From: an uncultured Lachnospiraceae bacterium
GTDB taxonomy: Bacteria; Bacillota; Clostridia; Lachnospirales; Lachnospiraceae
Assembly (NCBI GenBank): GCA_910589265.1
Contig: CAJUTQ010000019.1
Coordinates: 1 to 39,626 of the forward strand
DNA length: 39,626 bases
Direction: 5' to 3'
The notes below the pieces were generated by a model, which was not told the origin of the DNA, did no database searches, and saw nothing but the letters and a program-made list of their open reading frames with translations. Below, piece after piece: positions 25,683 to 34,283 of the stretch. The position numbers and the translations under genes are program-made. Positions within the stretch are counted from its first letter, which is position 1. Each line of letters opens with the position of its first letter.

Positions 25683-26345
25683 TGATATATTCTCTTTCTA
25701 GTTTTTAATACTTCCCATATCTTTTCTTTTAAATGTGCCATATCCTTCTTCTTTAATGACGACACAAATATACAATTTCTATTATCCTGCTCCTTTTTTA
25801 ATAAAACAATTTCTTCCTCCTTTAAACTATCTATCTTATTAAACACATTTACTATTTTTTTTATTTTCTACTTCTAACTGCACCAATATTTCTCTAGCTG
25901 TTTTTTCCTTAAACTTTCTATATATGTCTTTATCATCCATTACATTTAAAATTAAATCTGCCAAACGAATATCCTGTATAATTGACTCAAAGCCTTCTAA
26001 CCATATGGAAGGCAGTTTCGTTATAAATCCTACTGTGTCTCCTAATAGAACATCCCTCCTTATTTTCTTACTTTGAACTATTTTACTGTTTTTGGCTTTT
26101 TCTATTTCTTTTTCCAGTCCCCTGATCCTTTCCTTAATTTTTCTCTGATTAAGCTCATAAATACTCTCTCCCTTTCCTTGATTTAAAAAAGCTCCATTTT
26201 TTCTATCTTCTGCATTTTTTAGAAAAAGCAGAAATGCTATTCATCCTTGGAAGCAAGTATTTCCTTTGAGCAAACTGAACTTGAAGTTTACTTTCCTTCG
26301 AGTAAGAATGACGGGCGAATAGTTCAAGGGCAATCCATGTTCTTG
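25679..26345 (-). pseudogene. hflX: hflX GTPase remnant
   Basis: HflX is a GTPase that splits stalled ribosomes. Fragments in correct order but in shifting frames: RTWIALELFARHSYSKESKL then QVQFAQRKYLLPRM (cf. the HflX segment DRT..IL.IFA...KLQVELAQL.YL.PRL), NQRKIKERIRGLEKEIEKAK (the DRRxIRxRI helix), RRDVLLGDTVGFITKLPSIW (G2-G3 region), FNKIDSL (G4, NKxD) and CIFVSSLKKKDM (G5). The P-loop (G1) between the helix and G3 is deleted, and the N-terminal domain is missing, so it cannot bind GTP. At least two poly-A indels also break the frame. The stop overlaps the start of the next ABC gene (ATGA), evidence that they formed one operon. Confidence 0.8.
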
Positions 26346-26348
26346 TTT

Positions 26349-27138
26349 TTAATCCTCTCCCTTAGCTCTTGTAGCTTTCCTTTTCCCAAATAAAAAATGC
26401 GATTTTTCCTCCCCAGCAAATTTTTTTAATATTATTCTTAAAAGGCATATCTTATGTAAGAAACTTTCATCATGTGATATAAATACAACTGTTCCTAAAT
26501 AATTATTTATAATATTTTCAAGGATAACCATAGATAGTAAATCCAAATGATTGGTAAGTTCATCTAGAGATAGAATATCTGGCGCTATTTTTCCAAATAA
26601 GAGCATTTATAAAACCGTTATTATTCTCTCTCCTCCACTGAGACTTTTACATTTTCGTTTTGCTACCTCAATAGAAAATCCTATTTCTCTTACATATTCC
26701 TCCTTCCTTTCCCTATTACAAGGAATACGCCCTTTTTTATCATTCTTCTATTTTCCCGATCTAAGCTGCATTCTAGTTCATACATCAATATAAAATCTGA
26801 GTCCATAGAAAATGCTTCCAAAATCAATAATATTTTTTGTTCCCCGCCACTCCATGGAATCTCTCCATCCATTAATATGCTTTGTGATAAGAATATCTTT
26901 TTTTGATCTCCAACACTTATATGATTGTGTATTCTCTCAACAATATTTCGTTTTTGCTCCTTCACTTCCTCTTTTGGCAGCAATTCTCCAACTATCCATT
27001 TCAGGAGACTGCTCTTTCCTACTCCATTCCTTCCAACAAGACCTATTTTTTCTTCCTAAAATCAAAATTCAGTCTGTAAAATAACTGTCTGCCCACTGGT
27101 GTTGTATAAGTTACTTCTTGTAAATGTATTTCCTGCAT
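26349..27138 (-). pseudogene. ABC-F ATPase remnant (ribosome-protection type family)
   Basis: It starts with an ATG at 27138 (MQEIHLQEVTYTTPVGRQLF), runs into a frameshift at a six-A tract (stop at 27043), and continues as IGLVGRNGVGKSSLLKWIVG (Walker A). PWSGGEQKILLILEAFS and DFILMYELECSLDRENRR follow (first signature/Walker B, degenerate). After another break comes CKSLSGGERI and an in-frame TAA, then the second Walker B SLDELTNHLDL and H-loop VFISHDESFL (26349-26606). ABC-F proteins have two ATPases in one chain and no membrane domain; at about 790 bases this is half the normal length, so internal segments are lost. The junction with the hflX remnant looks like a deletion. Clearly non-functional. 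Confidence 0.8.
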
Positions 27139-27154
27139 GTCATCTTCTACAATC

Positions 27155-27185
27155 AAAAAAAAGACATCCCTATGGACATCTTTTT
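27155..27185 (-). promoter_or_regulatory. Transcription attenuator in the leader of the ABC-F remnant
   Basis: On minus-strand RNA, AAAAAGAUGUCC pairs with GGAUGUCUUUUU (12 pairs, two of them G-U) around a four-base AUAG loop, and the 3' arm runs into eight U in all. It lies 20 bases before the ABC-F start and about 45 bases after a promoter, with no other minus-strand gene for 1 kb upstream. It therefore reads as a leader attenuator rather than the terminator of an upstream gene. Confidence 0.65.
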
Positions 27186-27229
27186 CAATTTATTGTATAT
27201 TATCCTTTAAATCATAAGCCTATCTATGA

Positions 27230-27257
27230 ATTATAAAATAAACAATATGCAATCCAA
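27230..27257 (-). promoter_or_regulatory. Promoter of the former ABC-F/HflX/ABC operon
   Basis: Minus strand: TTGGAT (-35), 16 bases, TATAAT (-10). The predicted transcript begins near 27223 and meets the attenuator after about 40 bases. Confidence 0.5.
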
Positions 27258-28282
27258 AATTCTTATATTATTTCCTTGAGATCATAATGGAAAATACTCT
27301 ATGAACTTCTTTATTCCCAAGAAAATTATCAAGAAATTTTATATTTTTCCTGTCCATTTTCATCATCTTCTTTTTTTCTAAATTTTTTATATTTCTGTCC
27401 ATTTTTCTCTACCTACTTTTTCTTCTAATTGAAAATCCAATACATGGAAAGTTTCATAAATCTATTTTTACTTTATCTTCTTTTTCTATCTTTGTCAATA
27501 ATTTTCTACTTTTTTTTCGTCTCTTTTTTTATTCTTCCTACTACCCAAAAATATAAGATTTTTTATTTTGCCATTGAATATCTTTTCATGTTCTTTGTTC
27601 CTGCTGCTATTCTCCTCTCAGCAACAACTATTTCTAATGAAAGTTCTGATTCTTGCGCTTCCAACACTCAGCTATTTTGCTACTTCCTCCATTTTATAGT
27701 CCTGTGTTTCCCATATATCCTAAAAAGGAGATAAATAAATTGCCTATCCAATCTGAACTTGATTAGAAAGGGGCTGTTCCCTAGATTGCAGAGTCAAATA
27801 ATTCCCTAAAATCAAGGAAGTATTCTGGATATTTATACAATCAATGATCTTCTATTTCATCACGTACTAGCAAAAATAAATACGTTGATTTATCCCTTTT
27901 TTGTAGAGTTTTGTGTGGGGATTACAGGTTCATTGAAATTTTTTATTTTTGTACACAATCGTCTTATTATAATCTTCCCTTTTCATTTGAACTTTTTTAA
28001 GAACATTCTATTTTATATCTTGATTTGGTTCCTTTGTCCAACAATAATTAAAAATATTTTTGTTGATATTGAGTGGTATACATTTAAACTATCTATAATT
28101 TATTCCACAAGCACTGAACAACTAACAAAAATGAGTCGTAAACAAAAAGGAGCTGTAACAATGATAGTGGTATACTCCCCCTATAGCACACAAATAAGAT
28201 AATAAAATAGTCGTTATAAAGAGGAGCATATTTTATTCTCACCTTAAATAAAGCTATCTCCTGTTACAAAATATGTAATCCA
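27258..28282. other. Long AT-rich gap with two doubtful hydrophobic frames
   Basis: About 1 kb without a convincing gene. Two plus-strand frames exist: 27429-27734 (101 aa, or 96 aa from the internal ATG in MESFINLFLLYLLFL; about three hydrophobic segments) and 27885-28202 (105 aa, also hydrophobic). Neither has a Shine-Dalgarno or a recognisable motif, both open with TTG, and T-rich DNA favours Phe/Leu/Ile frames by chance. They could equally be worn-out membrane-protein remnants. Confidence 0.5.
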
Positions 28283-28843
28283 TTACTCATAAATTTCAAT
28301 AAATACCTTCTCTGCCACAAACTCCTCTCCGTCAAAGTATCCCTGTGCTTCCACCCCGCCTCCTTCTTGAACCTGAGAAAAAGAAGCTGCCTCTTTTATA
28401 ATGTCTGCCCCTCCTCCACCTATGATCCACTGTTCAAATAACACAGAATCTGTACATCGTATTGTCACCAATTCTTCTTCAGGGCTTCCCGCCTCTGGTA
28501 TTACAACAAATGCTCCCTGTCCATCTTCAGGCTCCTCCCACAAGGTACGGCTAATGACGAAAGAATCCTCCAAAACCCTCCTTACCTTTCCTCCTATAAA
28601 AATCAGCTCTCTCTTTTCCCTGTCCTCTCTTTTTTTTGAATCCCCTGTTGTCTCGCCACCTATATTCTCTTCCCTGTCCTCATCTAGACTTTCCTGTTCT
28701 GTATCCTCTGGCGTATTTTCCTCTTCTTGGTTTTCTGACAAAAGAACAGTTTCGCCGCCCTTTTTTGTCTGCTCCCTTGTGCACCCCACTAATGCCATCA
28801 TAGATATCAAAACTGCTGCTGTCATCATGTACTTCCCTTTCAT
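28283..28843 (-). CDS. Putative lipoprotein (186 aa)
   Basis: ATG at 28843 is chosen because GAGG lies nine bases upstream and gives a compact signal: MKGKYMMTAAVLISMMALVG followed by the lipobox Cys (LVGC). The frame is open to 28945 but that extension has no signal logic. After the Cys comes a very acidic low-complexity linker (about residues 25-75, many E and D), then a folded part with ELIFIGGKVRRVLEDSFVIS and VTIRCTDSVLFEQW and a C-terminal GGGVEAQGYFDGEEFVAEKV resembling OB/beta-barrel strands. No named family. Expected on the outer face of the membrane. Confidence 0.75.
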   Translation of the reverse strand: MKGKYMMTAAVLISMMALVGCTREQTKKGGETVLLSENQEEENTPEDTEQESLDEDREENIGGETTGDSKKREDREKRELIFIGGKVRRVLEDSFVISRTLWEEPEDGQGAFVVIPEAGSPEEELVTIRCTDSVLFEQWIIGGGGADIIKEAASFSQVQEGGGVEAQGYFDGEEFVAEKVFIEIYE

Positions 28844-29031
28844 CTTCAACTTCCTCTCTTTGCTCTTATACTTTTCACCAAGTCTCTGCCTTATATACAT
28901 CTGTCCTAGTATGTTGCCCATTATAGCAAAGAAATCTCTAAGCATTCTCTAAAAGGAATTGCACTTCTATAATATATGGTATATGAGAGGCTGCTGTAAT
29001 CTTTATAAATGCATCTAATACAAACAGAGCT

Positions 29032-29544
29032 TTAATCCACTTCTTTAATGCAAGAATACATTCTCATATCCAAGACCTTGCCATTTTTTATTGCATTACT
29101 TCTTAAAATCCCCTCAAATTGAAATCCGGCTTTTTCAAGTACTCGGCAAGATGCCTGATTATAAGCAAATGGTTCCGCAAATATCCGAATAATATCTGTA
29201 TTTTCAAATATATCCTTGCATACCTTCTTTACAGCCCATGTCCCAATCCCTTTTCCCCAATAAGACTCACTAATATAATAACCCATTTCTGCTGTTCTAT
29301 AATGAATATTATCACATCGTACAATACTTATACTGCCAGCAATCTTATCATCAACTGTTATTGCAAACCCAAAAGTTTTTGTTTTATCCCCTGACAGTAT
29401 AGATGTAATATAATCTTTTGCATCACTCTCTGTATAGGGAAATGGCAAGCCATCCCGCAAGTTATTTAATATATTTTTATTGTTCAATGTTTCGGCTAAA
29501 GAAAGGGCATCTTCTATTTTCCATTCCCGTATCATGCACTTCAT
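29032..29544 (-). CDS. GNAT acetyltransferase, RimJ/RimL type
   Basis: 170 residues, typical GNAT length. N-terminal MIREWKIEDALSLAETLNNK, substrate-side RDGLPFPYTESDA, then AEMGYYISESYWGKGIGTWA (about 85-104) with the acetyl-CoA pyrophosphate loop GKGIGT, and FAEPFAYNQASCRVLEKAGF (motif B, about 123-142). RimL-like members acetylate N-termini or small amines; the substrate is unknown here. AAGGAG lies nine bases before ATG 29544. Single-gene unit; likely accessory DNA. Confidence 0.88.
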   Translation of the reverse strand: MKCMIREWKIEDALSLAETLNNKNILNNLRDGLPFPYTESDAKDYITSILSGDKTKTFGFAITVDDKIAGSISIVRCDNIHYRTAEMGYYISESYWGKGIGTWAVKKVCKDIFENTDIIRIFAEPFAYNQASCRVLEKAGFQFEGILRSNAIKNGKVLDMRMYSCIKEVD

Positions 29545-30589
29545 ACATCTGCTCTCCTTGCTATAAAATAATGTTGTTTATATCTATAGTTTTGAATCTT
29601 TCGTTGCTTTGCTCATCATATAATTTATTATACATTTCACTCTGTCATAATGTGTTTTCTCATATTTCTATTTGTGATGTTTTTTTATAAATTTAATAAC
29701 ATATACTTCTGTTATTGAGAATATTCTATCGTATGTCCACACACATAGCAGCTGTTTAAATACTGCAAATTATCCCTATGGTTACTTTACAATCTAGGTT
29801 ATTATATCTTCCAGGTACATACTCGGAGCTCATCTGCTTTTTCTATCTTTATATTATTATTTGCCAACGCCTCTGCTACACTTATCTTCCCACTTCCCTT
29901 CTTTCCTGTCCAATTTAAGTATTCAACTTTTTTAACCAAACTATATACCTCTTTCAATATTGGTCAAGATATAATACTTCTATGCTATATCCTTGTATCA
30001 TAAGTTCTAAAATATAATGCTAAAGGATCAAGCTCTTCAAATTTTCTCCCATCCTACTCTTTTCACTCACAAAGTAAAAATCACTCCATTGTACGTTAGT
30101 TTAAAGTTAAAGAGCATGGCAAACGCCACACTCTTTCAAAACGTTAAACGCTAGAGAATAGTTTTCCTCATAATCTTGTTTTCTTTTCCCTGATTCCTTA
30201 GTTTACAAGAAACAGGGTATGATTTTCCTTACTTCTTATTTCTTAGAAGCTCTGTCATACTCCCATACTTGTAAGCTATCCCCATCCCCAGTTTCTTCTT
30301 CTCTAATTCTTCCTTACTAAGTTCCTCATATTGCCTTTTTTCATCCTCCTCTTTTATTTCGGCTTTCTATCTTTACCCTTACTTTTAGCTTTAAGTTACC
30401 TCATACATAGTATGTAACAGTTCCATCTGGATGAATCACAATACTAGGGGAATACATCAGTACAGGAAAAGCTATAAAAATGTCTATGATTTTACCTTTT
30501 TTAGTTGCTTGAATTTGAAGCTTTGATCCTGCTAAATTTTACCCTGAATACATAGCTGATGTGGGCGTTAAAAAGAAAAAAAGTTGATA
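29545..30589 (-). pseudogene. Gene-ghost region: three or more unidentified coding fragments
   Basis: About 1 kb without an intact gene, but minus-strand frames read as protein. (a) 29802-29964, PILKEVYSLVKKVEYLNWTG then KKGSGKISVAEALANNNIKI, ending at a double stop. (b) near 30000-30060, DGRKFEELDPLALYFRTYDT in a different frame. (c) 30229-30368, a charged helix EEDEKRQYEELSKEELEKKK then LGMGIAYKYGSMTELLRNKK and stop. (d) 30401-30538, LQIQATKKGKIIDIFIAFPV, ending in VIHPDGTVTYYV. Frames change and stops intervene. Families not recognised; mobile-element cargo or phage-like genes are possible. Confidence 0.5.
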
Positions 30590-30615
30590 GGGTGACCGTT
30601 ATCTTATTGTCCCCC
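30590..30615 (-). terminator. Weak hairpin abutting the HsdR-N-type gene
   Basis: GGGGGAC/GTCACCC arms (one mismatch) immediately after the stop at 30616, with a TTTTTTTCTTTTT run about seven bases further on the minus strand. Confidence 0.4.
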
Positions 30616-31659
30616 TCATAACTTGCAACACTTTTCAAAAGTATCTTTTATCAACCCCTTGATTGCTTCAAGCTGCTCTACCTCATCAAAGTAATATTCA
30701 CATTCATAATCCGTGTCTTCAAATTTATGCAGCACAAACAAATGCTGTTCTTTTCTGATATACACTCGGCATATCCACTTTGTTGACAGTTCTCCTAACT
30801 GCATATAGGCATATCGAGAAGTCTTTTTGTACTTTATATTGAGCCTTGTGTCCACCCTACTCTTTACAAAATCTAGTACTTCTACCTCTTCTTGGGTCAA
30901 AACCATGTCGCCCCTTTCTTTTACTACTGGAATTTGCGTAGTATCCGGCGAGATTACTGTACTCAATCGTTCTGTAATGATATCATTTATATATTCCTCA
31001 AATGCCTTTTGGATGATTGTCCTGAACTTATCCAATACTGCCTGTGTCTTTGTTCCTGCATATATGTTCTTATTTATTAAAAGCTTAACCAATTGGTCAG
31101 AAGGATTTTGGAATTGCTCTGCAACCATACTTTTCACCATCGTCATATACTTTAAGTCTGATGCGCTGCTGAGTATCAGCTTGACATCGAAAGCATCCTT
31201 CTGAAAACGCTTTAATTCCTCAACGGTCTCCTTTTTACTATGGCAGAGGTCAAACTTTAAGAAGGGAATCGTGTCCATTTTGTTGTGTTCTTCCAAGTCA
31301 GAGAAAAATTGGTATACTATTCCATTTGTTAGTATTGCGAATTTTGCTTTCGTAACAGAAAAATATCTCATTAATTGACTTATATGTTTGCCTGACAGCT
31401 CTGTATTGGCTGATTTTGCCTCAACCAATATCAATGGTTCGTTATTGAACATTATGGCATAGTCAACCTTTTCACCTTTCTTTATTCCGGCATCGGCAGT
31501 ATATTCTGGGACAAATTCGCATGGATCAAAAACATCATACCCTAAAATCTGGAAAAATGGCAATATAATTGATGTTTTTGTTGCCTCTTCTGTTTTTAGA
31601 TTCCATTTTATCTTCTCAACCTTTTTAGAGAGTTCATTTATTTTTTCCATAAAGTCCAT
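30616..31659 (-). CDS. Stand-alone HsdR N-terminal-domain protein (HSDR_N_2 type)
   Basis: About 347 residues. The first 170 match the type I restriction R-subunit N-terminal nuclease domain: NLKTEEATKTSIILPFFQIL then GYDVFDP (residues 20-46), PEYTADAGIKKGEKVDYAIM with the catalytic Asp, PLILVEAKSA (ExK, about 75-84), QLMRYFSVTKAKFAILTNG and a Y-Q-F-F-SDL strand, with NKMD. There is no helicase part and no HsdM or HsdS nearby. This family of solitary proteins is common; whether they cut DNA is not known to me. The C-terminal 100 residues form a separate domain (YKKTSRYAYMQLGELSTKWI). ATG at 31659 (AAAGGAAA upstream) is preferred to 31707. Confidence 0.85.
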   Translation of the reverse strand: MDFMEKINELSKKVEKIKWNLKTEEATKTSIILPFFQILGYDVFDPCEFVPEYTADAGIKKGEKVDYAIMFNNEPLILVEAKSANTELSGKHISQLMRYFSVTKAKFAILTNGIVYQFFSDLEEHNKMDTIPFLKFDLCHSKKETVEELKRFQKDAFDVKLILSSASDLKYMTMVKSMVAEQFQNPSDQLVKLLINKNIYAGTKTQAVLDKFRTIIQKAFEEYINDIITERLSTVISPDTTQIPVVKERGDMVLTQEEVEVLDFVKSRVDTRLNIKYKKTSRYAYMQLGELSTKWICRVYIRKEQHLFVLHKFEDTDYECEYYFDEVEQLEAIKGLIKDTFEKCCKL

Positions 31660-31709
31660 AAAAAGTTTTCCTTTCTTTTGTATTGCCGAATTTTGTTTGG
31701 TTTCCATCT

Positions 31710-33193
31710 TTATAACACTTCATCAATAATGTTTTCAAGCTGTTCCAGACTCATGAATATTTTTCTTGGCTTTGTTCCTTCTTCTTCCCCTACAACTCCA
31801 GCATCAGCCAGCTGCTCCATGATTCTGGCAGCCCTGTTAAATTCCACTTTAAAAGCTCTCTGGATCATGCCGATAGAAGCCTTGTCCTTTTCTATTAAAA
31901 ACCGGGCAGCATCTACGAAATAAGCATCCCTTTCTCTCTTTCCTTTATCAGAAACTCCGGCAGCCACCATTTTTTCTTCTGCCTCCCTATTGTAATCTAG
32001 CCCAGATTGATTAGACCAGAATTCCACAACTTTGGAAACCTCTTCCTCTGAGACAAAGGCGCCCTGCACTCTGACTGGTTTAGAATATTCTTTGGGATAA
32101 AAAAGCATATCTCCATTCTCCAAAAGTTCTTCTGCACCTTTTTTATCAAGAATCATTTTCGAATCTATTGCTGAAAATACACTAAATGCAATTTTGTTTG
32201 ATATATTAGGTTTTATTAATCCTGTAATAACATTTGACGATAATCTCTGCGTCGCAATAATAAGATGTATTCCAGCTGCTTTTGACGTTTATGCTAATCT
32301 AACAATACTCTCTTCTGTTTCTTTCGGATTAATCCTCATCAAATCAGATAAATCATTTATTATAATTAATATCTGTGGTATTTTTTTCAAATTATTACTG
32401 TTGTCTTTTAAACTTAAAAGTTCGATTTTATGATTGTATTCTTTTAAGTCATGATCACCAAAATCTGCAAATTTTTTATATCTTTCAAACATCTCTTCCA
32501 CTGTCCAATATAAAACAGATAGGGCTTTTTGAGAGTTTGTAATGACTGGTATAAGTAAATGGGGTATGCCATTATATACATTAAGGTTTACTTCTTTTAA
32601 ATCAATCATAATCATTTTTACATGATTCGGTTGCGCTTTATAAAGTACACTCACAATGATAGAATCCATGCAAACCGACTTTCCAGAACCAGTAGTTCCA
32701 CCTATCAGGACATGTGACATCTTAGCAATATCAGCTATTACTACTTTTCCAGCAATGTCTCTTCCCACTGCAAATACAAGATTAGAAGAATGTTCCCAAA
32801 ACCTTTTTGTTTCAATTATTTCCCACAATCTCACAATTGGATTTTCATTATATAAAATATCAATCCCAACAGACGATTTTCCAAAAATCGGCGCTTCAAT
32901 ATGAATATCTTTTGCTGCTGTTGCTATTCAAATTTCATTTTTTTGACGAGTTATATCTTTTATTCTTACCCCTATTTCTGGTAAAATCTCATATCTCATA
33001 AACCTTGTTCCAACATTGACATCCGTAATTAACACCTTTACACCAGCATTCAAAAATGTTTGTTCTATTATTCGTGCAGTTTCTTTTAAAATTCCAAAAT
33101 CTATTTTTTCGCAATTCGGCTTTCTAAGTAATCCTAATGGCGGAAACTTATAAATTATATTTTTATCATGTGTATTCTTTTTTCTTCCTTCCT
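31710..33193 (-). pseudogene. FtsK/SpoIIIE DNA translocase with two in-frame stops
   Basis: A single minus-strand frame is open from about 33193 to 31710 apart from TGA at 32928-32930 and TAA at 32289-32291. It reads as the soluble part of FtsK: YKFPPLGLLRKP, RFMRYEILPEIGVRIKDIT, HIEAPIFGKSSVGIDI, the Walker A VLIGGTTGSGKSVCMDS, NVYNGIPHLLIPVITNSQKA, a Walker B-like ILIIINDLSDLM (the usual IDE is IND), then RLA-stop-TSKAAGIHLIIATQRLSS, where the family has Gln (CAA to TAA). The C-terminal gamma domain (RFLIEKDKASIGMIQRAFKV, about 31780-31900) is intact. No membrane domain and no start codon are visible at the 5' end. Probably a second, non-essential ftsK copy. Confidence 0.85.
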
Positions 33194-33253
33194 TTATGTA
33201 ATAGATATATCATTTTTATTATAAAAGAAGATTGATTTTCTCATTTATTGTTT

Positions 33254-33275
33254 GGACGGCTTTCGTTTGCCGCCC
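33254..33275 (+). terminator. GC-rich hairpin
   Basis: GGACGGC/GCCGCCC arms (one mismatch) with an eight-base loop, followed by TTTGGTTGATTT on the plus strand. Possible terminator with no evident plus-strand gene upstream, or a spacer structure between the small gene at 33341 and the ftsK remnant. Confidence 0.35.
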
Positions 33276-33340
33276 TTTGGTTGATTTATTGGGTCTTATC
33301 TTCGGCTCTTAGTTTCGTATCTACAATCCCCCGCCTTTTG

Positions 33341-33496
33341 TTAATCCTCTAAATCCTGTTGAATTTCTTCAAGCATTATATCAAGTTTTTTTTCTCTTTT
33401 TTTCTCATCCTTCTCGCTTTTCAAGTCTTCTAAATCTCTTTTAAATCTTCTAAGCCAACCTTTCCACTGTTTATCTGTCATGCTTAAAACCTCCAT
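33341..33496 (-). CDS. Small charged helical protein (51 aa)
   Basis: ATG at 33496 has AAAGGAGG seven bases upstream, a near-perfect Shine-Dalgarno; a second in-frame ATG (33481) has its own GGAGG eight bases before it. The protein is MEVLSMTDKQWKGWLRRFKR followed by a Lys/Glu-rich coiled-coil-like stretch ending in MLEEIQQDLED. It resembles small MTDKQ-type proteins carried by mobile elements of Lachnospiraceae. It lies about 100 bases downstream of the Xre-type gene on the same strand and may be co-transcribed. Function unknown. Confidence 0.6.
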   Translation of the reverse strand: MEVLSMTDKQWKGWLRRFKRDLEDLKSEKDEKKREKKLDIMLEEIQQDLED

Positions 33497-33592
33497 TCTT
33501 TTTCCTCCTTTCGGGTTGTCCAGTCTTGCTCTCTTAGTACTTATAGAATATCATATTTTTATTACTTTATAAAGGTATATTTAATAATAATT

Positions 33593-33826
33593 TTAAAAGT
33601 TATATTTCTTTTTTTCTTCTTCGTTTTCAACGTATTCGATCAGATCTTTTGGTTGCATATCTAAAATCATACAAATTCTGTTGATACTCTCTAATGAAAT
33701 ATTGGTATCCTCAAGTTTTATTTTTTTTAGTGTATCTTGGCTTAATAACTTACTTGTTTTGGCTCTATATGTGTTAAAGCCTTTCCGTTCTAACGCATCT
33801 GCTATATTAATTTTATATTTTAACAT
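33593..33826 (-). CDS. Xre/Cro-type helix-turn-helix regulator (77 aa)
   Basis: Single HTH domain: MLKYKINIADALERKGFNTY (helix 1), KLLSQDTLKKIKLEDTNISL (helices 2-3 including the recognition helix) and ESINRICMILDMQPKDLIEY (helices 4-5), with an acidic/Lys tail. It matches the Cro_C1_3 group of small DNA-binding proteins. AAAGGAGG lies before ATG 33826. It has its own promoter and probably regulates itself and the 51-aa protein; the type is frequent in integrative elements. Confidence 0.82.
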   Translation of the reverse strand: MLKYKINIADALERKGFNTYRAKTSKLLSQDTLKKIKLEDTNISLESINRICMILDMQPKDLIEYVENEEEKKKYNF

Positions 33827-33848
33827 CAGTTCCTCCTTTCTATTTTAT

Positions 33849-33877
33849 ACTATATAATATCATACTCAAAAATTCAA
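33849..33877 (-). promoter_or_regulatory. Promoter of the Xre-type regulator
   Basis: Minus strand: TTGAAT (-35), 17 bases, TATAGT (-10), 22 bases before the start codon. Confidence 0.6.
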
Positions 33878-33941
33878 CAAAAAATATTTCTTTAAAAAGT
33901 TACAAAAATGCCTGGAGCACCGCTAAAACTATTCGTTTATC

Positions 33942-34249
33942 GATAACTATAGATATACTGTAAATGTGAAAACAGGTGAAGTGTTTGAAAAAACATACCA
34001 AAGCAAAGAATTTTTAAAGAAAAATTTCACTGCAAAGTGAACCGCTGATAAAAAAATCTGGTTAGTAGATGTTGAAAAATTTAATAGTGAATTAGACAAT
34101 TGTCCAAACTATTATCAAGTTTTTATTGTTAACGCAGAAAGAACAGAAGAAAAAGTTGTAGTTAAAAAGAACTTGTCAATCATACGGATGAATTTTATTG
34201 CTATACATATTCTAATAACGGAACAAATTCTGTTACTCTTATTGGATAA
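33942..34249 (+). pseudogene. Broken plus-strand gene, unknown family
   Basis: Frame DNYRYTVNVKTGEVFEKTYQ then SKEFLKKNFTAK is cut by a TGA, continues in the same frame as KKIWLVDVEKFNSELDNCPN then YYQVFIVNAERTEEKV, and after a frameshift ends as ELVNHTDEFYCYTYSNNGTN followed by SVTLIG and stop. The beta-strand-rich composition suggests a small extracellular or immunity-like protein. No start codon or Shine-Dalgarno is visible at the 5' end. Confidence 0.55.
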
Positions 34250-34283
34250 TCCTCACCAAAATCATAATCACCTGTCAATGATA

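Noticed and set aside
28401..28952. 183-codon plus-strand Ser/Pro-rich frame
   Set aside because: Antisense shadow of the acidic lipoprotein gene: Glu/Asp codons on one strand read as Ser/Phe/Leu on the other.
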